A stretch of DNA of 64,000 nucleotides. Source: Cryptomeria japonica (lineage: Eukaryota; Streptophyta; Pinopsida; Cupressales; Cupressaceae). The position numbers and the translations under genes were made by a program. The stretch is taken from assembly GCF_030272615.1 (NCBI RefSeq), contig NC_081407.1:148801744-148865743 (forward strand), read 5' to 3'. The notes beneath the pieces were generated by a model. It searched no databases. It was given only the letters and a program-made list of their open reading frames with translations, and was not told where the DNA came from. This document shows positions 21,371 to 33,603 of the stretch, in pieces (positions within the stretch are counted from its first letter, which is position 1; each line of letters starts with the position of its first letter).

Positions 21371-24300
21371 AAGGTGTTTTCTATAAATTAGTTTAGTTAT
21401 TTTGAGTTTTGTTTTCAATAAGATTCCTAAAATGACTCTTTTGGGTGTAGAACCACTGGTGTTTGGATCAAGAGTGGTCACTATGAAGTACATGTTTGAT
21501 TCCTTTCTCTCACCCACCAAGTTGCATTCATTGGATAGGGACATCAAGGACACTGATATTGGTCATGTGGACCTAAATGAGTTCTTGCAAAGGATGGCCA
21601 GATGGAAGGACCACTTGGGCTACTTCGTTGGTATGTTTAGGACTTGTTCTAGCAATGAGATCCCCGTAGCATTGCATTCTCTGGATGTATGATAATGACA
21701 TGTGCATATAGAAATAAGTTGAATGAAAGGAGAGTCTATGAACCTCTCAACAATTTGATCCTAGATATTTCCCTTGATGTCATAGAAGATGTCTTTCATA
21801 TTCCCAAATATGACTCATATGCTCAGGTTGTAGTGACCTGTGGGGAGCAATACTTTCAAGAAGAAGGAGATCCCATGAGCTATACAAATAAACATTTGAT
21901 GGAGAAGACCAAGACGCCCAGTTAGATGGAAAAAAATAAAATCTTTCATTGGGGCTATTTGCAAACGGACGCTAAAGAATATGTCACTCTACTTACTAGG
22001 GTGGTCAGATTACTAGATGCAAAGGAGGTCCATGGATGTTGCTCTTCATTAAAACAATTTTAGCCAGGAAATAATATATTGATTGAGACAAGATGATAAG
22101 TGATAACTTGGATGAGCAATTGCAATGATTAAAGACATATCCAAGATTCTACATGACTTCATATGTTGTCTACTTGATTGTAGCCCAGGTTACCTACTTA
22201 GGGATAAGAAGAGAGGGATCCCTTCCCAACACTCCTATATATCACCATTACCCCCAATTGCAATTGGATACGAGAAAAAAATATCACCGGGTTGTCAACG
22301 CTTTCTTCATTTTTGCAGTAATCATATCCATTGAAGGAGACTTCAGTAAGAGGATATCTCTAGAGACTGACAAAGAGATTAGGTGTTTTGGTAGCTATTT
22401 TGCTCAGTTCAAAATGTTTACATATATAAGGGCTGCAGGATGCACATTGCCTCCATACAAATTGCCTTGATAGCCTTGTGATCAACTTATTATATTGTAC
22501 CTATTTTGGTAGGTGAAAAATGTCCATAGTCTGATAAAGAGAAAACATAAACCCTGCTTTCAACTCCTAATTACTATAGGATCCCACTCTTTCTCATATA
22601 TGAAGGTATCATAAAACATTTAAGATGAGCTGCTTGAGTTCTCTTTGGACTTGTTGCGCATTAATAGGGATGAATTTGACCTAATTGGCACCTTCAACAA
22701 AGTCATGGGCTCTCACTTCACACATGCCAAACCTTGAGGACCACTGGGCCAATTGTATAGATGATCATGAGGTCTGAGTGAGAGATTATTATAGATTAAG
22801 CTTAGACCCTGCATCACACGCTGCTAATTTATGTGTTTGAGACCAACATAAGGCCTATGGGATGATAATGTGGTGAACCCCTTGTATGAGAAGAAAATAA
22901 TTTTTGATGTGCCTATTTACAATGTTGATCCTCATCTGGTCGAGCATGAAAATATGGATTTAAGAGTTAAAGATGTACTATTTTGGACTTAACAGTGGAT
23001 GTGAAATTCTCATGACATGCTCCTAGTTCCTTCTATTGAGAATCCATCTCAATAGCAGACATCTCCACCTCCCAAAGGAAAGAAAACTCTTGGTGCCTCC
23101 TCCTCCTCCAAGAAATGCTCTCCGCCAAGGAACCCAATTGGTCATGCCATACCATATGTGGAGTAGCTCCCATCCAAGGTGAAATAGAAAATGAAGCAAA
23201 AAGGTATAGATCAAGCTACACCTTCTTCTTCTACTCCTTAATCTGACAAGAGAAAAGAACAACCTAGTACTCCTTCATGGCTAGTTACTTCCTCAAGTCA
23301 TGAAAGAAATAGGTCTACAACAACTAGAGATAAAGAAGAGGTTGGACCTTCACCCACTAAGACAACAAAAGTATTTAAAAGGTTAAAGAAGCATAAGGGA
23401 GTTCCTCCTATCAATATCATAAGGGACCGGTTTAAAGAAGAAGAAGCAAAATTTAGACCTCAATTAATCAGAAGGAAGCAGTCAAGGGTTGAATCTAAGC
23501 AACCCCCATTTGAAGGCCCTTCTTCTCAAACTCCTACTATTACACAAGCTCCAACACTTCAACAAGAAATTCCATTACCTTCCTCTACAAAGCCCTCCTC
23601 TCAAGAATCACATAATGATACCATTCATATTGAAATTAACACTGAAGCAAAACTTGAGAAGGAGAAGGATAGAAAACAATAGCCCCATGAGGAAGATGAG
23701 GGAAACAAATTGCGTACGAAGGAACTAGCCCTTGAGGTATAGGTTGAGAATGTGGAGATCCCTGCTGAACAACAACAACAAGTGCCTCATGTTGTCCCAC
23801 TTGATATTGAGGTTTTTGATAAGTTTATAGAGGATAATTTTCTATCCATGCTTAGGAGGGATTTGAAAGAAGCGAAAGAAAAAAATCATGAAATAGTCTA
23901 TCCCAACTCTCAACGGCCTACAAGCTAGGTCAAAACTTAGGATGATGAGATTTTTGCAAGTAAGACAACATATGAGAAGATATTAGAAGAATCAACACAA
24001 CAGTAGGTATCTATTAAGGCACTACCAAAAGATAGCATGGAGAATCAATAAGATGAAGGGTAAGAACAAAAACATCAAGAGCAAGAAAGAGATTTACTAG
24101 TAAGAAATGTTGATGCTAGCTCATCCCTCCTTGGCTTGTGCATTCTTTGGATCATAGGAGAAGAAACTGTAAGGAGGTGACTGAAACAAATTTCTCTATG
24201 TTGGAGAAAACTTTTTAAAAACCTGAAAAATAAGAGACGAGCTCACAATCTAGCTTTTGTATCAATTGATGAATGTGGGCATCAAAAGGCCCAAATTGTT

Positions 24301-25160
24301 GTCCCACAAACCAACAAGCCTGAGTTGAAGATGATCGAAGAAGACTACCAAATTTAGGATGTAGATCTCGATCAAAAAAATAAAGGAGAAATAAATTCTT
24401 TGAGGCAAGCTATATATACTATTTTTTTGCAAGATGGACAAGGAGGAGAAAACCAATGAGGAACTAAAGGCATAGAATGTTGAGTTAAAGAAACATATCA
24501 ACCAACTCCGCGGTCCAATTGATTCAATGCTTCCATTGTTAAGTATCCAAGCTATCCTTACCCAAGGTTTATCTGGGGTTAGTATAGTTAAAGATTCTTT
24601 TATTCCTATAGCTTTAATTTGGAGAGAAGAGAGAGAAAAATTAGGAGAGGATGTAATTCACCAAGTTTTGTTTGATTAGATTCAATTTGAGTCTCAAATA
24701 GTTGTTTTGAATGATTTATTGCAAGGGAGTGGAAAAAAAGACATAACAAATTTAGAATTCTTTTCATTTATGGGAAGATTATATCCCTGTTTTGAGAAAA
24801 ATAAAGAAAATTGATTTGCAGCTATTGCATGAAAAATAAATTTTGGAGGAAGATGCTAATAGGGAGATAGTAGTGGAGTGGATAACAACTATGAATATTG
24901 TAATAAAAGAGTACTCAAAGGTGGGAGATAAAATTATTAATCAAATATGCTTTATTCATTCTTTATTATCATTTATTAAGGAATTCATTCAAGGTTTGCA
25001 TGAGACTATCCCAAATGGAAAACTAGATCAAGAAGTCATTGCAGTTGTGATTCAGTCCTTTAAAGACACAATGTATAAAAATTATTCTCTGCAGGTGATT
25101 GAAGAGATGATGTTTATCAAGAAACACTCGGAGACAATGGAGGCAGAGCTATCTTAGTTA
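21371..25160 (+). pseudogene. Long broken ORF of unknown function
   Basis: Codable plus-strand sequence, broken by frameshifts (for example near 21,690 and 22,100) and stops. N-terminal part: MTLLGVEPLVFGSRVV (21,402), LNEFLQRMARWKDHLGYF, then ISLDVIEDVFHIPKYD (about 21,765), and a globular stretch to about 22,480 with YHHYPQLQLDTRKKYHRVV. The middle (23,040-23,750) is Ser/Pro/Lys-rich (PPKGKKTLGASSSSKKCSPP). The rest is Glu/Lys/Gln-rich and probably coiled, ending with the 104-codon frame 24,843-25,157. No enzymatic motif. It could be the interior of an LTR element whose ends are lost. Confidence 0.5.
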
Positions 25161-26080
25161 GATGATGCTAATAAAAAATCTTGGTCTTTTGTTCATATCT
25201 GGTAATAAAGATGAAATATACAAAGACCCTAGATGTAGAAGAGTTGCAGGTAGTTTTGTAGAGTTTTGTGCAACTTTTTCCCTTTGAAATTTAAATTTAG
25301 TTTGCAAAAGTTTCTAAAAAATAGCTTAATCTCAAACTTTAGTTTCTAGCATTGAACTCTCAGTTTGGTGGAGTTGAATCTAAAAAGTAGAGGGATTTTC
25401 ATTCTTTTTTTTCCACATCCAGAGTATCAAGTTAACTTCTAGTTCTACACATGCAGTTGATTGATCAGTAGCAAAACCGTTTTCGTGCATTTCTACGGGT
25501 GGAAATACAATTAGCTACTAGTAGTCGAAACGATCGATTTTCCACTCCTTTTGATGGTTTCGGCTACCTAAATCAGTTGTTTAGATATCAAATAGAGTTT
25601 AGGAAGCTTAAGCTTCAGTGTAAACTTGCTTTTGTTTATTTTTTCCAGTTAGTTTTATGCAATTTCGGGTAGTAATTTCGCCTAGAAACCCTAGTTTCGG
25701 GCTTTGATATTTTTAATTTTAAATTCAATATAAACCCCTCTATTGTTTGTAATATGGGTTGGATATTATTAATAGACATTATTGAGATATTAATGCAATT
25801 TTGGTGTAATCTTTTTGCCAAAATTTTGAGTGTGAATGAAGTTTGTTCATGTTCAGGTATCTCAGTTTGTGTTTAATAATTCAAACAACTTTTACAGATG
25901 GAGTTGTTGATCATTGAGAGATTTATAAGAAATGGATAAATTAGCTAGAGCAGATATTTAAAGAAGCATATTAGGAATTATGTCTTGCATGTGCACATTC
26001 AACTTGGTTGTGCAATGTGATGGATTCTAAAAATTATTATGGTATTATTTGTTCTTTCGATGATTGCACCATATTATCAT
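25161..26080. other. No gene recognised
   Basis: AT-rich sequence directly after the unknown ORF, with no frames of interest. It may be the 3' non-coding part of that element. Confidence 0.4.
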
Positions 26081-26800
26081 AAATTGTGTTGATCTAATTT
26101 ATGTGTATGAGGTTTTACCTTCCATCCTCTGAATTATTCATTACTTAACATTGTCCGTTAGATTTTTGTTGTTTTCTTAAATTAGTCATTTTAAAACTCT
26201 ACATCTTTTGCACTTTTTTTTTGCAATCTCTAGTAGCATTAGATAATTAGTATAGATTGCTATTTTTAGAATTGCATTTTGTTCATATATATATATATAT
26301 ATTCTAAAAAATAAAAAATTATACATGTTAGAAGATTATTGTTGTATTTCCAGTGATAAAACCGACATGCTCCCTTGTTTTTTGACACATTGGTTCCCAT
26401 TGATCTAGCTTGCACTGCTAAGACCTAACCTTCTGGAACCTTGGAGCATACTTCATGTGCTTTTCAAGAGAGGAGATTCATTGTGGATATCCTGTTGTTG
26501 GCCATGCTAACACTGTTGTCAACAGAACTGGTGCTAGAAGGAGGGCCATAAAACATCAACACTAGAAAATATAGTGTCTTTCTCTCTAGAAAGGTCTTAT
26601 AAATTGTGTTGATCTAATTTATGTGTATGTGGTTTTACCTTCAATCCTCTGAATTATTCATCACTTAGCATTGTCTGTTGGATTTATTTTGTTTTCTTAA
26701 ATTAGTCATTTCTAAATTCTGCATCTTTTGCACTTTTTTTTACAATATCTAGTAGCATAAGATACTTAGTATAGATTGCTATTTTTAGAATTGCATTTTG

Positions 26801-26841
<41 letters not shown>

Positions 26842-27132
26842 TAAAATACAAAAAAATATGCATGTTAGAAGATTATTGTTGTATTTCCAGTGATAAAACT
26901 GACATGCCCCCTTGTTTTTTGACACATTGGATCCCATTGATCTATCTTGCACAATTAAGACGTATCCTTCTTGAACCTTGGAGCATACTTCGTGTGCTTT
27001 TCAAGAGAGGATTTTCATTGTGGATCTCCTGTTGGTGACCGTGCTAACACTGTTGTCAACAAAACTGGTTCTATAAGGAGGGCCATAAAAAAATCAACAC
27101 TAGAAAATATAGTGTCTTTCTCTCTAGAAAGG
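26081..27132 (+). repeat. 520-bp tandem duplication
   Basis: Copy 1 starts at 26,081 and copy 2 at 26,601, both with AAATTGTGTTGATCTAATTT. They run in parallel to the end block TCTCTCTAGAAAGGT (about 26,595 and 27,132). They differ by point changes and by the length of an internal TA run: 18 nt at 26,285-26,302 and 36 nt at 26,804-26,839. Copy 2 carries a frame, 26,971-27,225, absent as an open frame in copy 1. Confidence 0.9.
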
Positions 27133-27657
27133 TATCAGTGGGTGCTTAGATCTACCCTAGAAAATGGAGAATTCCTTGAACTTTCTCAAAATAGAAAGGT
27201 TCGTTCCGATAAAGGGAAATCATAAGGTGTGAGTTCTTCCACACCAAATTCCCTTCAAGATATTCGTAACATAGTGGTTGTGACCCCTCTTGCTTTATAG
27301 CCTTTGCAGATAACTAACTTTGCTCAACCACCTCTTCCCATGGCATTCTTTACCAATACATATCAAGATGTTTAAAGAAACTTGCAACCATAAAGAAATC
27401 CAACACCAAGATATAGTATGCGGGCTCTTTCCCTATACTCTCAGTGAATTTTCTTATAGTTGGTATGTCAACTTGGCCCGAAATACCATCACTACTTGGC
27501 AGGACTTAGAGAACAAATTTCTATGAAATTTAAGATCTATGTTGACCCGACTATTCTTTATCACCAATTTGACTCAACAAAGAGATAACCTATTGAGCTC
27601 ATATCTATATATAATCATTGATTTCATAGACTTTTTCAGCAACTAGAGTCACCCTAC
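27133..27657 (+). pseudogene. Gypsy gag fragment, host of the 27.7-kb element
   Basis: From about 27,360 one frame reads FKETCNHKEI, then QDIVCGLFPYTLSEFSYSWY and ARNTITTWQDLENKFL to 27,523. That is the conserved core of plant Ty3-gypsy gag (capsid). It is cut off at 27,657 by the LTR of the next element and no matching remainder was found on the far side. Stops and frame changes surround it. Confidence 0.7.
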
Positions 27658-28598
27658 TATTGGCATTTGACACTCTATTGGTTGGTTTCACTATGTTGTC
27701 ATTGATGGCAACATGATTTTGTGTTCCAGCTTCATATGGTGTACCGGCAGGCACTTCACAAATTCTACATTGGGACAGACACCAACACCAACAGGTCAAA
27801 AACATTTCTTTGGTCATCGACAATGCATGCCAACATGGTATAGTAAAGGTTATCGATATTGGAGTTTGACATATCTTGGATGCGGCATCAACAATTGATT
27901 TTAATGTTTATGTATTTGTCTTATCTGGACGACATGTAATTTGATGTTGTATATATCTTTGTAATCCGACATAAGGCATAAAAGTTGTATAGGCTATATA
28001 GGTCAGTTAAGATTAGATTATTTTAAGATAGAGATATAGACAAGAGATAGAAGATTATGGATATGCGAATGTACTATGATGCAAAATTATTCAGAGAGAT
28101 TATGTATGTAAGGAATTTATTGTTAGGGTTATTCTGGTAAAGGAGTTTAGGGTTTCAAACTGGAATAGACAAAGCTTAAACCAGAACTGTATTTTGGCAT
28201 AGAAGATGCTATCTTAGCAGTTCACACTTATCCGAATTGTAGTCTGGAATTATATGTAGTTAGTGAGACTCCTATTATGTTTGAGCAGTGTGCTCTAGGC
28301 TGTAAGCCTTCCTGCAAGTGCAACCCCCTCATATTTTGTAATATCTCTTCATATGGTGAGTGGATTGATATTGTGGGTCACAAATCCCACCGTGGTTTTT
28401 CCTCTTTGAGGTTTTCCATGTATAAATCTGTGTGTTATGATTCTCATTTATGCGATTGGCTTATTAGTTGCTTTACTTCTTTCAATTTTGTATGTACCGG
28501 TACACCGGTTGGTGTATGCATGTTTTAATAAGGCTAAAATCTACTATTCTGGTATAACACTGATTCACCCCCCCTCTTAGTGTTATTTCTTTTCAACA
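27658..28598 (+). repeat. 5' LTR of the 27.7-kb element
   Basis: 941 bp from TATTGGCATTTGACAC (TG changed to TA; the 3' copy has TGTTGGAAATTGACAC) to TTTCAACA. Contains TATA-like GCTATATAGG (about 27,991) and, near the end, TGATTCACCCCCCCTC, a C-run motif shared by the other copia LTRs here. The frame at 28,277-28,528 lies inside the LTR and is not a gene. Confidence 0.88.
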
Positions 28599-28600
28599 AT

Positions 28601-28613
28601 TGGTATCAGAGCC
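28601..28613 (+). promoter_or_regulatory. Primer-binding site (initiator Met-tRNA)
   Basis: TGGTATCAGAGCC, an exact copia-type primer site, two bases after the LTR end. Confidence 0.9.
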
Positions 28614-28666
28614 TTGTGCCTAGGAGGAAGTTTAATAGCTTGAGGAAGATCCTGAAACCGTAATCA

Positions 28667-29705
28667 ATGAATATGGATTTGGAGAAGCAACTTGAGATGG
28701 CACTTGAAGATTATGATGCTGAAAGGTTGAAGAACTTAAAGCTACAAGATGAATTGAATTCTGCTAAGGAATTCATTCTTGTCCTACAAGAGAGGTTATC
28801 ATCTATTCAAGCTAGAAGGAAGGAACTTTTGCAAAATCAGGATGATGAAGAGAAAAATGCACTTCAGGAGCAATGTCAAAAACTAAGTCAGGAAAACATG
28901 GTTATGAAAAATGAAATGCAAGTTATAACTATGAGGATGTCTAAGGAGATTGAGGGCAGAAAGAAAAAGGAATAAAATCTTGATCTATCCTTGAAGAACA
29001 AATTTGAAGAATGTGGTAGTCTGGTTCATGAAAAGGATATGCTAAGAACTGACTTGGTACAATCCCAGAGTAATGAGCAAGAGCTTGAGAGATAAATGAT
29101 AATACTAAGAGAAGATTTAACTGCTACAAGTGAGTACAAAGAAAAATTCAAGATTAGCTCGGCACAACTTGATGATTTATTGAAGAGACAGAGGCAGATT
29201 GGAGATTCCAGTGGACTTGGATTTGAGCAAGGATAGAGTTCCGGTACTGTTTAATGAAGATCAAAACCATAAGGCACTGGTAAGACAATTCAATGCTTAT
29301 AAATTCAATGGTAAATGTTTTGTTTGCAATAAATTTGGTCACATGGCTAGGCAATGTAGAAACAGAGAAAATCTAAACCCTGATTCTGCTCCCGGTATAT
29401 GTTCTAAATGCAATAAGTTTGGTCATAAGACAAAAGATTGCAGAATGAATTTAAAAAGCTATGCTTGTGGAAAATTTGGACATATGGCTAATCAGTGCAG
29501 ATCAAGCAATTTCACTGGTTTTAGCAAATCAATTAAAAAGAACAATGTTACATGCTATGCATGTAATGAAGTTGGACATATTGCTAAGTTCTGTAGAAGC
29601 AAAAATCCACCAGTTAGTAATGGAGGATCAAATGAAAAAGGAAAACAGAAGGTTAGTGAAATCCGGCAAGATCATACTCAGAGATGGGTTAGGAAGATTG
29701 AATAA
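28667..29705 (+). pseudogene. Gag-like protein with coiled coil and four CCHC knuckles
   Basis: The first part (28,667-28,975) is a Glu/Leu/Lys coiled coil starting MNMDLEKQLEMALED; it ends at a TAA at 28,973. After a decayed stretch, a 168-codon frame (29,199-29,705) has four zinc knuckles: CFVCNKFGHMARQC (29,316), CSKCNKFGHKTKDC, a third with Ser instead of the first Cys (SYACGKFGHMANQC), and CYACNEVGHIAKFC. Zinc knuckles bind RNA for packaging. The usual copia capsid core is not recognisable, so the N-terminal coiled coil may be a substitute or an unfamiliar gag. Confidence 0.75.
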
Positions 29706-30138
29706 CAAAAATCAGATGGGAATGTCCCGATTACTTATCCGACAGAAGAGGCTTCTCCTGCACCGACAGGATGCTCATCTGGTATATAAGGCAGATGCCT
29801 TAGGGGTAGGCAAAATTCATGAAGATGCTGGATATGCCCCGGAAAGAGATTTTAGAAGATGTTCTAGATATTAGAGAGGACTATCTGACATGGATATGTT
29901 CTAAGCGTGATCCAGTATCTTTCATCGACAGTCATTTATGTCAATGAAAGATTAGGGTTTTTATTGAAGGATAAAAGGTCAAATAAATTTCATTGTTAAT
30001 CACCTTGCATTCAAAGCAACTAAGTGTGATCAACGGCTATTCAGAGGCAATCCGATTTCTTCTTGAGTGATTTCATCGGTGTCTAGAATAATTTGTTGAA
30101 GGTTTTCACCAAGAGCAATCAAAAGGTATTTTCTTTAA

Positions 30139-33100
30139 ACATGGAAGTGAGATCATCTTCTATTCCTATTTTTCTTGCAAACCCAACTGTCGTAGAGGTC
30201 AAGGACCACCCTAGACCAATTTTCAAGCGGTATCCACATGTGGGTACCTTGGAAGATTTGGTTGGAACGTTTTCTCATGTTCTGGAGGGATTTGTGACTG
30301 TAGAGGATGCTAGGGAATATATTCACTGTCATATCAAGGACTTGGGAACTTAAAAAATTAAGGAGATGTATATGAGTGAGCTAATGGGAGAATCTGGAAA
30401 GATCAAACCAAAATATCAACATATTGAAGAACTAGGGTTTACCGACCATCTGGAGATTCTGGAGTTTGAGGAAGAGATAATCATATATGTACTGAGCAGA
30501 GTACATGGGGAATTCATATGGATGAACGAACCTTACAAAATCACCAAGGAAGCCATCCGAGCAATCACTGGTTTGCCATCGGTAGGGCAACATCCAAACA
30601 AGAAATTTTCAAATGACTTCATGAGGAAGATCACCGATGCTACATCTGACAAAAGATCCATGAAAGTGAGCACTATCACCGACATGGACATCAAATTTGG
30701 TAGCATGATTATCAAATGTAAGGCAACTCAGTTAAACCGACCGAATTATGTTTCCAGTTCATGCATTTTGGCTGGATACAAAAGGATGAGAGATAATGTA
30801 AAGTTAGATCTATGCGCTTGGATGCTTGATGAGTTGTTAATCAATTTAGGAAATATTAAGGGTGAGAAGAAGGGCACTTTCTGGTATGGGAACTTGTTAG
30901 TTTTCCTAATGTTATATTTTATGAATGATACACCCAGTTCTGGTAAGAGGCAATGGGCTTTTGACATTCCGGTAGGAAGATAATTGAAATACTCAATTGT
31001 TGCATTAGGAAGCCAAAGAGATGATAAGATATGGGGGTATTTTAAGGCATTTCAAAAATCTATGAGGTCTAGGGTAAGGGTACCCGAGCATATTATTAAA
31101 AAATATTCTACCAACATATGCTTCATGGTAAAGAAGGATAAGACTCTCATGGAAGCAGTTAAGCCTCAGAAGATTTGGATTGAAGAAATGGGCTATGAGG
31201 TAGATGCATAGATTCTTGATGCCTACACAAAAATGCTAATTGATGCACCAATTGATGAGGTAGAGAAGCCCTGTGGTACTGCACAATAGAAAACTCAAGA
31301 GGTTGAAACAAAGTTCAACTAGAAGAAAAGAGAGAAACAAGAAGGAAAAGCAAGTAAGTTTGTGTAGAAGGTCTCAAAGGACATCAAAACACTAATTGAT
31401 GTTGTCCTTGAGAAAGGCAGAAAGAGGAAGGATCCGGAAGTTCATATTGAACCTGTTACTGCAGAATCTGAATTGAGGATGACACACCGTTAGCATTTAA
31501 GAGGGTTGTTAGGAAAAAACTGGAGGAAACAAAGGTGGAAGCAAAGAAGCAACCGGTTAGGAAGGTCACAATCAACCTATCGGCACAAAAGTAAACACCT
31601 AAAGCTACACCTACAGTTGCATCCAGTATTGCCAAGAGGAAGAAGAAGAGTGACATTGACAACAATTGAAACTGGTAATGTAGCTATCATACCACCTAAA
31701 AACTTGTGCATAAATAGTAGATGAAATAACTAAAGACGACATGTTGAAGAATGTTAAATTTTATTATGAAAACTTAGAGGATGATGAACAAAGAGAGGTA
31801 GAGGAAGCAGTCCTATTATACTTGGATATTTATAAGAAAGCCTTAATAGAGATAGAAAATCAAATACCGGCTAAGTTATATAACATGTTAGATGCTAGAA
31901 GATTATCTGCTATGCAAGAAGATAAACACATTAAAATTCAAGAGTTATTATCAATCTGTGTCACTATAGCTCCAATTAAAATGGAAAAGACACTTGAGGT
32001 GACAAACAAAAAAATTTTCAATAGCAAGCATAGGATAACTAGTTTGATTCTAGGGAGAGTAAATGAAATAATAAAGGAGACTCAAAAGGCATGGGTCAAA
32101 TTTTTGGGAGAAAACAGAGGATTCTTTAGTTCACCGAAAACCAAGATAGACACTGTAGATACCTTTGTTGAAGGAAAAGGAAAGGGGATTTTGGGCACTT
32201 CACCATTAGTTTTGAAAAATATTAAGATAGTGGAAATTGAGCCACCGGTAAATACAGATGTATAGACAAATATTGAGATACCGGTTAATACTGAGAATGA
32301 ATAAGCTAACATTGTACAAGATACTATTATTGAGGACAATTGTCCTTTGGATATAAATGTACAGGTTGAGGATATTGTTCCTACATAGGAACCAATACTT
32401 ACATAGATTGCACCAAGTGGCGAAGCCACCGATGCAAGTGACGAGGTTATAAAGGATAAAACATCAGAGGAGAAAATAGGGGAATCTGGCAGAGAACCAG
32501 TTGTTGGCCCATCATTATTGTCAATTGACACTTCTCAGGTAAAAAAGAAAACCATCACAAAGATGAGTCCCACTGAATTGATGATGATGGCTACTTAAAA
32601 ACTGATGAAGGAGGGATCCACAGACAAGGGGATTATAGATCAATCAATCACTATTCTACATAGATTGGTCCCAGAGTGTAAGATTGAAAATGAAGCGAGC
32701 CCTTCTGGCAAGCTTAAGGTAATCACTAAGCACATATAAAAAGACTTTCAATCCTTACAACAAATATCAAACTGGCAAGCACTAGAAAGATTTACTCAGG
32801 CTAAAAGAGCCGCTTTTGATCAGGTAATTGAAATAGAGAAGAAAAATATTGAGGAGAAGCTAATCCTAATAGAAAATTCTTTGAAACAATGTACAAATAT
32901 ATAGGGTATGTTGTAACATTGAAATACTCACAACAAATGTAGATAAAAAGATAAAGGAGATTCAAGAGAAAATTAAGCATTGATAACTCTTTTAATGGAT
33001 TAATTTCATTAACTGCATCAATTAATGGTCAAATTTTAATTTTGGAGAGCCAAATTTATTCTCTTGAGAAGGAAAGAGACAAAATAATTTGGAGAGCCAA

Positions 33101-33335
33101 AAGTTTGAGAGGCTTGGTGAGTCCACGATTGGATTCACTCTGTGTATATAAGAAAGAATGCATGGATATGGTGGGAAAGCCCACACCAACAAAGGTAAAT
33201 GAGAAAGAGTCTTTTGCATATTTATTGAGTGGACTTGTATCTATTTCTGGCACATTCAGAACTGGCTGGGATATTTATGCGGAGTTATTGGAGAAAGCTT
33301 ATCCGGAAATTTTGAAGTTGGTCAAGTTCCGGTAA
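30139..33335 (+). pseudogene. Long unknown ORF in the pol position
   Basis: About 1,060 codons, one frame from ATG 30,139 to about 31,490 with stops at 30,351, 30,981 and 31,209, then a frame change and further stops. N-terminal half: LEEGF-type helices, GEFIWMNEPYKI followed by IRAITGLPSVGQHP (30,505-30,595), then a hydrophobic segment near 30,890 (YGNLLVFLMLYFM). Middle: Lys-rich. C-terminal half: helical and acidic with SLEKERDKIIWRAKSLRGL (33,062) and TGWDIYAELLEKAYPEIL near the end. No catalytic motif of any retroelement enzyme. Its function is unknown. Confidence 0.65.
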
Positions 33336-33589
33336 GACATTTTTGGGGATATTCATTGTACAGTTCTTATTCTTTGACATTTTTGGGCATTGATGTCAAA
33401 GGGGGAGTAGTATAGATGTGAAAAAGAATAAAAACAAAAAAAAAAGTTGCATACATTAGGGGGAGTTAGAAAGTTTTGAAGTTTTTGGAGATATGGAGTA
33501 TTTTGCTTATTCAACTCATGGGGAGCAGGGTAGGATGAAACTGATAGATGAAACATTGACCATTTTTCACATGAGTGTTGCCATCAATG

Positions 33590-33603
33590 CCAAAGGGGGA
33601 GAT
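33590..33603 (+). promoter_or_regulatory. Polypurine tract of the 27.7-kb element
   Basis: CAAAGGGGGAGAT directly before TGTTGGA at 33,604. Two further G-rich copies lie upstream (TCAAAGGGGGAGTAG near 33,398 and TTAGGGGGAGTTAG near 33,460), so there are three purine boxes within 210 bp. Confidence 0.82.

Noticed and set aside
13706-21400. Target-site duplication for LINE-1
   Set aside because: No convincing match between the sequence left of the poly-T (CCCTGACCCCTGA) and the sequence right of the LINE 5' end.
26285-26839. TA repeats considered as part of an origin or CRISPR-like array
   Set aside because: Simple TA microsatellites inside a tandem duplication; no spacer structure.
28277-28528. 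83-codon Cys-rich frame
   Set aside because: Lies wholly inside the 5' LTR of the 27.7-kb element.
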